Below are positions 55,450-64,000 of a stretch of DNA of 64,000 nt, in pieces. The DNA lies in NCBI GenBank assembly GCA_032358165.1, contig JAALGY010000012.1, positions 3,286,001 through 3,350,000 on the forward strand. The letters run 5' to 3'. Numbering within the stretch: the stretch's first letter is position 1; the number at the start of each line of letters is the position of its first letter. The stretch comes from Diplosphaera chodatii. Its lineage: Eukaryota > Chlorophyta > Trebouxiophyceae > Prasiolales > Stichococcaceae. A model generated the notes under the pieces. The model worked only from the letters and a program-made list of their open reading frames with translations, was not told the DNA's origin and ran no database searches. Position numbers and translations under genes: made by a program.

Positions 55450-58400
55450 TCAACGCCCCGCAGCCTGGATGATGCTGCGCAGCGTGTGGTTGGGTATTAA
55501 ACTGTCAGTCTGTGCTGGCGCTCTGCTGACGAAGGATGTGCCGTGCTCCTGCAGCCAGGCAGTGATGGCGGCCCGCTCGTAGGTGTGCCCGTCTGCCTGG
55601 CACAGCACCGGGTCCCGCATCACCTCCTGCATAGGGGTTCATAAACTGCATCGTCAGTTCAGCCAGTCAGACGGAGGTTTGCCAGGGTGGAATATGCATG
55701 CAGGTCCTGGAGAGGTCTGGTAGACACACAGGCAGTGGCACCAAACGAGCAAAGCTTGCTTGCAGCGAGTGGCCCATGCAGTCCTGCTACAGCGCTCAGA
55801 GCACGCACATGCACATGTGACCCTTGAACTCACTGCTAGCACCTGTGTGATGGGGCATAGCATCCACGCTGGGGCTGGGGGCGGAACCGCAGGCCCAGCT
55901 GCGCCTGCTTCCGACACAGCAGCGCCCGCGATCGCTGATGCACCCGCCTTCGTAGCGGCGGCCGCCGCTGGCTTGGAGGCACTTGGGTCTGCTGTTTTGC
56001 AAGTCGCCGCAGGTGTGCCATCTGCTTTGGATGCTGCAGATGCAGCTGCTGACGACTTTGCCGCCTGCTTGCACCTCGGCTTTGCAGCTTTGCTGCGCGC
56101 CGATGCCACAGCCGCCTCCTCCTCTTCCTGCAGCCGCCAGCAACCAATTGTAGGTGCAGCCAGACCCAACCTTTGCTCGGGCTTGGGTCAGTGTGTGCCG
56201 CTTTGACATGACACACACCCCAGACCGTGTCACGGCATCACTTGCAGGTCTGCAGCACAATTAGACCCTGCAACCGTATGCTGTAAAGTACTGCAGAGGA
56301 CAGCAGTGCTCACCAGCAGCAGGGCCCGCATGGCTGCCTCGGCACTGTCCACTGTTCTTTCCGGCAGGTCAGCCGCGGGCTTGTTTTTCTGCGTACCCCT
56401 GCGCCGGGCTGGCGATGCTTTGGCTGCGTCCTGTTGCACACATCAGGAGCTGGCACTGATCTTTGCGGTAGGCACAGCCTTTGCCACAAGACCCTGCCAG
56501 CAAATATCAGCAGATACAGGCGGCATCCACAACATGCAGCCACACATGCAGCTGATCTGCAGCTGATCTGCACATCCACGGGCAGCTAGCCCACTCACTG
56601 CATTGGCGCCGGCGCCGAATGTGTCCTGCTGCTGTTCCAGCAGCATGTCGTCAATCTTCTGAAGCGATATGTCGATGGCATGCTGCCTGTGTTCGTCATC
56701 TAGAGTAGGCGCCTGCACACGTTCCAGCAATAAAGATGGAGGTATTCAGGCATGTCTGTGGGGCGGTGCCGGGCGTTGCTGCTGGTGCCGGCACAGCCAT
56801 GCTGCAGGCTAGTAGAGGGACGGCTTGGCACCTGTCTGATGGCGGCTACGACCGCCGGCCAGCTGCTGCCGAAGCCGCCGCCGGCTGCCAGAGCGGCGCG
56901 TTCCGCGGCGCTGCGCAGGAACAGCGCCTCCAGCGCCATGCACACACTCCAGATGGCCTCCATAGCAGATGCCGCAAGTCGCCGCTGCTGATGCTGGTTT
57001 TGCTGGGACGCCGGCGGCAGCGCCAGCCCAGCCACCAAGGCTGCAGGCAGGCATGGGCAGCAGTCATAAAGTAGCAGAGTGGCTATCAGGTACAGGGCCA
57101 AGTCATAGCCGTCCTGTGGCCAGATATGCCCCCGCCTTCGCCATAGTGCTGTTGACAGGTGGCATGCAGGCGACGGGTGGCCCTCACATCAGACGGTCGG
57201 ATCACAGAGCATCTAGTGGGTGATATCAGTGATCAGCACTTTTCTTGCAGTGCCCGCTTGGGATGCAGCCGTGTGCGTTGGTGATGCTGACGCAAACGGG
57301 GTGCAGCCGCGTGCAAGCCTCACCCTCTGCGGCCGACAACGCGTGCAGCTCCCTGGCGACTAGTGGCGGGCCTTCCCGCAGCAATGTGATCATGAGGTTC
57401 GCCAGCCATGGCAACATGTTCCCGGGCTCTCTGGAAGCTTCCGCATGTCCCGCCTCCTGCGCCCGCGCTTCCGCAGGCCGCCCACTTGTGGACTCCTGCT
57501 GCCAGACGCTGCCGTCGGGATTGTCATTCAACATCCCTGCATGCAAGGTGACCTTGGTCACAGACCAGGGGAACATGTTGCCTTCACTGCTGCTACGAGA
57601 AAGGACTATGCTGGTGTCCCATGACTTCTGTGGTTCGGCTGCGTCAGAGCTCTCGCCTGGCAGAGCATCTTATGTCTTGCAGTGTCCCCATAATCATGTA
57701 TGTGTAACATGCCTGCTCTGAGGCGCTGGAACACAACAAGCGTCATGTCGTCAGAAGGCACTCACGCAGGAGGGCGACAACGGTGCGGCAGGCGCTGCGC
57801 AGAAGCTGGGCAGGCGGCGGGGCTTGCGACGGCGGCGATGTCTCGAGGGCGTCCGCTACTGCCGCCACCGCCTCCGCTGCCGTGGCTGCCACTCTGTTGC
57901 GGATTGCAGCATACTGCTGCCGCTCGAGGCCGAGGGCCGTGGGGCTGACGCCGCAGGCCGCCGCGATCGCCGGCAGCAGCGCCGGCAGCGGCGGCCGCTG
58001 CAGGGCCGCCACGCCGCGGGCCGTGGCTGCCTGTGGTGTACCGAAACAAAGCTTGTCTACAACAACATATTGGTTGACTAGGATGTGGGGGAACTGACAG
58101 ACGCTATGGGCTGTAGATCCTGCTGGTTAGAAGCCGTTAGTGTACCTGCAGGACGTGCTGCGCCGGGCTCAGCAGCGTCATGGCGACGCCATACGCCGGC
58201 GACTCAGTGGCGGCGGGCTGCCCTGCCGGCACATACAGCGGCGCCAGCTGCTGCAGGCAGGAGGCGATGGCTTCGCTCCAGGGCTGCCATGCTGGCCATG
58301 ACGCCAGCGTGTCGTGGTCGATCTCGGACAGGGGCTGCACAACGGCCAGCACTGTCCCGCTGAGCTGGTACATCTTCGCCGTAAGCTCTGCCAGATGCAG

Positions 58401-60066
58401 CCACGTCGGCAGGCCGCAGCTACGGTCGCCAGGACCCTTGCCGCTGTCGCAACCTACGGCCCCTGCTACATACTCTGCCGCGGCAGCCTCGTTGGACGCC
58501 GCTGTTGTAAAGGCCGTCACCGCGGCCTGCAGCTCGTTGCCGATGCGCTGCAGGTGCCGCTGCTGCTGCTGCTGCTGCTGAGGCGGGCGAGAGCTTACAG
58601 TGTACCACAGCGGCGCGGCGATGGCCTCCGCGATCACCGTGTTGTATGGGAAGCCCTTGCGACGGACATGGCGCCTGAATGTCAGCAGCGCTTGCGCCGC
58701 TGCTAGGCTGGCAGCAAACGCTGCGTCACCGGCCTCGCTGCTGCCAATGTTGCTGCAGCCGCCGCTGCCGCTGCCGGTGTCACTGCTGCTGTTGCCACTG
58801 CTGCCGCCACTGCTGCCAACAACGCCTCGACCGGTGGCCAGCCTGGCAACAGCAATGGCGGCAAAGCACAGCGCCGCATCCCAGCCGTCTTGCACTTCGC
58901 AAGCCCTCGCCTCAGCGCCACCCGCTGCCGCTGCCGCCGCCGCCGCATGCTTTGGGTCGCGAGCGAGCGAGAAGGCCGCAGGCATGGCAGCCGCGGGCTG
59001 CGCTGCGGTGACGGCAGCGGCGGGGGCGGCGGCGGTGGGCTGTGCCGGTGTGGGATCTGCGGCATGCGCGGCCTGGTGCTGGAGCCGGCAGCCGGCCAGG
59101 AAGCGCAGCAGGGGCACCTCGCAGCCCGCGAGGCCCCCGCAGCACGCCGCCCCTTCCGCCAGCTGCGCCGTCGTGACGGCCAGCGCCCGGCGCTTCGCCT
59201 CCCGGCCCTCCGTGAGCGACAGGCTGGACAACCACTGGTTGAGCAGCCTGCAGCGCCAGCATTTCGACCGGGTATGCACAGGTACTGCAGCAGCCTATCT
59301 TATTGGTCATAGCCACAACCACTGTGCGCCTAGGACCGAACCCCACAGGAAAGCCGAGGGCTTTCACACCAGGATACTGTGTGACGAGGCGGTATTGGGA
59401 CAGTGCGTGTGCGCTGTGCATGGGGTATATGTGCAGGCACCCTGAGCAATCTGGATGCAGTAATGCGTAGGCTGTGCAGTATCAGCTGCAAAGCCACACT
59501 GCCCTGCTTACACCCTGCTCACTGGAGGCAGGCTGGCGCGGCGTGCTGCAGGTGCCGCAGGACGTGCTCCAGCGGGTCAGAGTTTTGTAACCCTTTGAGT
59601 TTCTCGTCCCGCGCCGCCCCCAGCAGCACCCGGCACAACGCCGCCACCTGCAGTGCCACCTCCGCAGCCGCTGAAGCTCCGAACAGCGGGCGCCGCAGCG
59701 CGCCGCCCAGCAGCTCGACGCCCTCCCCCAGCAGCCAGCTGAACGCCTGGCTGTCAAACCTTGTGTCGGCCTGCGGGCGAAGCAAGGGTTATCAAAATCA
59801 CTAGTTGCATTGCAGAGAGCGGAGTGCGAGGGGGATCATGCGAAGCGCTGCTTGCAGACTGCTTCCTGCGGACGCTGCTGTAGAACGCGGACGACATTGT
59901 GTAATTTAATGAATGGATCATCGCCCACACCTGCAGCATCTCCTCTGACTGTATGCGGAGGTTCTCCAGCGCTGCGCTTGCTTGGCCTGGCGACCCGTTC
60001 GCAGCAGAGGCAAGAAGATCAGACAGACTTTGCTTCATCATAGCTTTGCTCTGCGTCGGGGCGCCC
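55450..60066 (-). CDS. U-box E3 ubiquitin ligase paralog U9, first exon not located, extra intron in B
   Basis: Exons in transcript order: 59931-60066 (exon 0, 136 nt), 59523-59770, 58146-59247, 57766-58030, 57324-57536, 56832-57040, 56599-56712, 56314-56430, 55843-56127 and 55450-55626. All join in phase, giving about 955 residues without exon -1. A 115-bp GT-AG intron (58031-58145) splits exon B between AQHVLQ and AATARGVAALQRP, a position found in no sibling. The U-box is EVMRDPVLCQADGHTYERA with LQEHGTSFVSRAP and NHTLRSIIQA. The upstream first exon, expected to end in phase 2, was not found in 60067-60829. An in-frame ATG at 60098 could serve as start without that intron. Divergent from U10. 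Probably a working E3 ligase. Confidence 0.83.
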
Positions 60067-60829
60067 CTGCAGCAGAACGGCATGTACATGGCGCTCATGA
60101 TGCGGCGACAGGCTGGCGAAGAGCACGACCAAAATCCAAGCTGCGGTTGGCATCAGCAGGTGTGTCCAAGATCAACGAGCCTTGCAAGGCAGCGTCTGCA
60201 TGTGATGCCAGGCGTTGAATGTATTCATGACGCACGGCTGCATGTCATTTCGCCTCCTGTCCAGCAGTGGTCTGCTTCTCTCCTGACTGCCATCCTGAAC
60301 CGGATTGTCAGGGGCCATGGGTGCAGGGAAGTCCGTTGTCTGAGCACTTAGCTCATGAACCTTGCGGCAGCGGAATCGTAGCCGCTGCGAGGTCTAGCGA
60401 TCTCACATCACAACTTTGCATGACCGGCAGATATGCTGCTGCAACCTTCAGGATTGGCCTAAGCAGCATGAGATCTACGAAAGCGTACGTTAAATAGCCC
60501 AAGTGGGAGTCTTCCTGAAATGTGATTGCTGCTGTCGCGGAACCCCAAACAGAAAGGGTTACTCTAGTACGGTACCGTACTCTCTGACAGCAGCATAGTG
60601 CTGCGCTGCTGCCAGCATTGGCATTTGACGCAGACGGCGAGGATCTGGCTGACAGTTTCATACCTTACATTGATTGAGATCACGTCTGTCCGCGGATGAC
60701 AGTGTCCCAATACGGCGGTTTGAGCAGCATGAAAGGACAGCTGCACATGTAGTCTGCTGCGACGTGGGAGCGCCATCAGCGCACCCCTTGTGACACACAA
60801 TCAGCTACAGCTTAGCAGTACTGTGACCG
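60067..60829. other. Divergent region between U9 and U10
   Basis: About 760 bp. It should contain the U9 first exon and both promoters, but no exon with matching phase was identified. Confidence 0.45.
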
Positions 60830-63800
60830 ATGGCTCCCAAATGGAGTCCGGAGCAGCAGGCAGTGATCAATCAGATAGTGCAGGATACCAAGGACGGCAA
60901 GCCAGTGGTGCACAGGTGCGGCATGCAGCTCACTCCCCAACAACCACACGCATCACATGGCTGCTGGATGCTCCCGCTACAGCCAGATGCTGCAGCTATA
61001 GCCTACTGATAGACGCGCCCAGACGGCTCTCCAGCCGCTGTACGCACCGGATTCGTGCAGTGCGTGACCGTCCTGCTTGGCACCACATTGCATGCAGGAA
61101 CCCCCAGGAGAAGAGGGTTTATCTGAGGAGGCTGATCACGTACGATCTCGTGGAAGCAGTGGTGAACAGTCCGTTCGACGAGGCCAGCGCGGCGCTGAAC
61201 CAGCTGCGCATCCAGGCCGAGCGGATTGTGAAGGTGCGAGTTTCTGGCTGGCGGTGTGCTTGCGTCATCTTACAGAACGCTCGGCGCAGCGTCATGCAGC
61301 CACACGGCCGCAGACACCTGAAGCAGTGCACCGCAGACCGACTTGTGCAAAAAGTGCCTCTCAGTGACCTCTGTGCATGTGTTCAGCCAGCGCAGCGGCA
61401 CTGGGCAGACACGCCTGTGCAGCTTTCGCTGCAGGAGGCACAAACTGCAGAGGGCGGCGGGGCCAAGGAGTGGCTGCTGAGCGATGGGCTGTTTGAGCTC
61501 GGCAACGCGCTGCGGCGGCCGGACCTCAGCACTGAAGCAAGCCCGGAGGTGGGGCGCAGAGTTGCGGCGCTGTGCGGGGCGCTGGTGACGGCGGCAAGGG
61601 CTTCCATCACAGACCCAGGGGCGCTGCAGGATATCTTCGTGAGCCTGCAGTTCGCGGCGCCTACCTGCCTGCGGTGAGTGCAGGCTCCTGCAGCATTGAG
61701 ACGAACGCTGCGCTGGCTGTGTGTGCGCAACAGCCCATTGCCAGCAACGCATGCCTCAATGAGTGCTTCCACCCAGTGCAGACTGTGTCCTAGACAGGAC
61801 TGCTGAAATCGTTTCTTGCTGATCAAAGCGCCGTCGTGTTATGTTGATGAGTTTGATCCCCGCACGGGATGTGCGAGTGTGCTCCTCTGATGTGCATTCG
61901 TGTCTGGCACTGCTGGCTAGTCCTTGCAATGACCACTGGCTGCACCGCTGCAGGCTGCTCAGCCTGTGGCTCGACGACCCAGCGCTTGCTGTGGGCCGGG
62001 AGGCCGAGTGCCTGGCCCTGGCCACCTCGACGGCGCAGCTGGCGGAGGAGGTGGCCCGCAACGGCGGCACGCCGGGGCTCGGGCCGCCGCTGCTGCACTT
62101 CGTGGGCGGCTGCATGCAGCGGCTGGCCCCTGGTCAGAGAGCAGCGCATCACGCTGGCGTCACGGCCGCCACCGACAGCAGCAACGGCAGCAGCAGCGAC
62201 AGCGCTCCAAAATCAACGGCTGGTGATGGTGCCGGGCGTGCGCCTCCTGCATCTGACGCAGCGCCTCAAACTGCAGCGGCGGCAGCGCCAGCTGGGACGG
62301 CAGGCAGCCCCGGGGCTAAAACTTGGGAGAAACAAAGAGGCTGGGCGGTGGTGCTCGGCCATGCTGCCATTGCAACTGCCACAATGGCTGCCGACGACCC
62401 ATCTTCCGGCACGCGCACGGGCTGGGGTGGTGAACACGGAGATGGCAACGGCATAGACAGCGGCAATGGCAGCAGCAACCAGGACTCGGCTTTCGCCTGC
62501 AGCATGGCAGCGGCAGAGGAGCTGCTGCACTACCTTGCGCACCTGAGCACCGAACAGCTGGAGGGGGACTCAGCAATTTCGCAGGCCATCGCAGCCCCCC
62601 TGCAATGCGGCCGGGCCTAATGGGACCACCAGCAGCAGCTGCACCTGCAGCTCATCGGCAGCGTGCTCGAGGCAGCCGTCAGCGATCTCGTGGTGGCCTC
62701 CAGCACGGCTGAGGGAACCGGCGTTGCAGCTGGTGGCAGCAGGAGTGGCGGTGCTGCAGGCTGCTCAACAGCTGGCGGCGGCGGCGGCGGTACCGCAGCA
62801 GCAGCAGCAGGAAGCGGCGGCTCGGCCACCACCCCTGATCTCATGGTGCTCGCGACCAGGGCGCATCTGCTGGCAGAGGCGCTGCCACATGTAGCGCAGA
62901 AGCTGTTTGATGTGCCAGGTGCGGAGGGCCCCCATGCAAGCCCCTAAGGGGAAAGGAGAGACCGCAAGCTCCAACGGCCTACACTGTTACAGCCACTCAA
63001 AATGGCTTTCCTTACCTCTGTCGCCGTGACCGTTGCGTTTCCGCCACAGGCGAGGAGCTGGTGGCGTGGCCGGTATGGCAGCCCTGGAGCGGCACAGTCG
63101 CGACCTGCCTGGACCAGCTGGCGCGGGTCGTCACGGCAGTGGCGCATTCAACGTCCACCACCAGGCGCCAGATGATCTATGGCGCCGCCGCGCAGCTGCT
63201 GTGCATTGCCGAGCTGGATTTGACCCTCGCGAAGCGGGGCGGCGTGGCGGCCCTGGAGCGCCCGCCGCAGCCGGCCATGCTGCTGGCGGTCGCGGCGCCT
63301 GCTCCATCGACCCCTACGACCTCGGCCTGTCCCGCCCGCAGCACTGGGAGCTGCGGGAGCACTCGGCGGACTCGGCGGCGGGCGCCGTAGAGGCCGTGGC
63401 TGCGTCGCTCGAGGCGGCGGGGGTGGAGGGGGCGCCCCTGGCGGCTGACCCCCTGCTGCTGCGTGACGCCTGCTACGCCATTGTGCCCCTGCTGCGTGAG
63501 CTCGCACACATGTGCAGAGTGCACTGCTAGGATGCATACGTACCTATCTGTGCAGTCATAACCAATTGTTGACTGATGCATTTTGCACACTATCAATGCA
63601 ACCAGCAGCACAGAAATGCTTGGGAGACCTGCTTTGGCTTATGTAGTCGTGTACTTGATCAGCATGACCTGGACTGCAGGCCTGTCAGCGGAAAAGCCCA
63701 ACAACACCGTGTGGAGCAACCCGCGGCTGCGGCAGGCGGCGATGGGGCAGCCGCCAGAGTGGAAGGCGGGCGTGCTGCTGCAGCGGCTGGCGCGCCTCGT

Positions 63801-64000
63801 TACGCGCCTGCTGCGCTTTGGGCAGCCGACGAGCGGCCACGCGCTGGTCACCATGGGCGCGCCATCAGGTGACTCACGTACCGATCATCCGTGCAAGCTC
63901 TGTTTCACTGGATGGAGAGCAAAGTGAGTGACAGATGCACACCAGCCAACATGTGCTAATATGAGTTGGAGTCAAGCACATCAGACCTGACTTCTGGAAC
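60830..64000 (+). pseudogene. U-box family paralog U10, two disabling lesions, 3' end outside window
   Basis: Exons seen: 60830-60915, 61098-61233, 61435-61673, 61954-62918, 63050-63495 and 63680-63868; exons D to H, with the U-box, lie beyond the window. The ATG at 60830 (MAPKWSPEQQAVINQ) begins an 86-nt phase-2 exon spliced to a 136-nt exon 0. In exon B, codon 62618-62620 is TAA where paralogs encode Tyr (GPAYRDQQQ against GRA-stop-WDHQQQ). Near 63297 one base is missing: the frame giving LLAVAAP shifts to the family frame CSIDPYDLGLSRPQ. The second B segment is 446 nt, one short of the expected phase. A 131-bp intron at 62919-63049 is unique to this copy. Two independent lesions suggest a pseudogene, and membership of the U-box family rests on exons -1 to C. 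Confidence 0.8.

Noticed and set aside
1..64000. tRNA, rRNA, CRISPR or transposase genes
   Set aside because: None was recognised by eye on either strand. Short repeats seen are microsatellites or two-copy direct repeats.

Overview
The window looks like nuclear DNA of a green alga (Chlorophyta); class and species cannot be fixed from sequence alone. The reasons are GC-rich coding exons with GGC/GCA/CTG triplet runs that encode Gly, Ala, Ser and Gln tracts, many short GT-AG introns, no bacterial-style operons, and TGTAA (the chlorophyte poly(A) signal) 54-76 nt after several stop codons. Single-frame ORFs are only exons here, so genes were rebuilt by aligning paralogous exons inside the window and checking splice phase.

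Almost everything belongs to one tandem array of two ubiquitin-ligase families. Family U has ten paralogs, U1 to U10, each about 4.5-5 kb and about 935-995 residues, ending in a U-box that begins CPITQ/EVMRDPV. The common layout is ten coding exons: a short variable first exon (called -1), exon 0 (nearly always 136 nt), exon A, a long exon B of about 1.3 kb, exons C to F, exon G (EEEEAAAAA followed by an Ala/Lys-rich linker) and exon H (exactly 177 nt, most of the U-box plus stop). Family F has two F-box/leucine-rich-repeat genes, F1 and F2, with 14 matching exons each.

Layout: U1+ (1-3761, 5' end cut off), U2+ (4515-9432), U3+ (10443-15238), F1+ (16098-20551), a broken minus-strand U-box fragment (21038-21445), a partial plus-strand copy of exons F-G-H (21598-22568), F2+ (23070-27333), U4- (27804-32550), U5+ (33194-38263), U6+ (38934-43632), U7- (44260-49141), U8+ (49812-54660), U9- (55450-60066), U10+ (60830 to the window end). 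A tandem segmental duplication of about 7 kb (roughly 14.1-21.45 and 21.48-28.2 kb) explains F1/F2 and the two fragments. U4/U5, U7/U8 and U9/U10 are head to head across 640-760 bp; U6/U7 and U8/U9 are tail to tail.

U2, U3, U4, U5, U6, U7 and U9 read open through all recognised exons. U1 has a frameshift, U8 an in-frame TAG, U10 an in-frame TAA plus a frameshift, and F1 and F2 each have one frameshift in a different exon. Intron content differs between paralogs: two introns have been removed precisely, and four extra intron positions occur inside exon B. The likely shared role is ubiquitin-mediated tagging of proteins, with U products as single-chain U-box E3 ligases and F products as substrate receptors of SCF complexes. 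Substrates are unknown. No tRNA, rRNA, CRISPR array or recognisable transposase was found.
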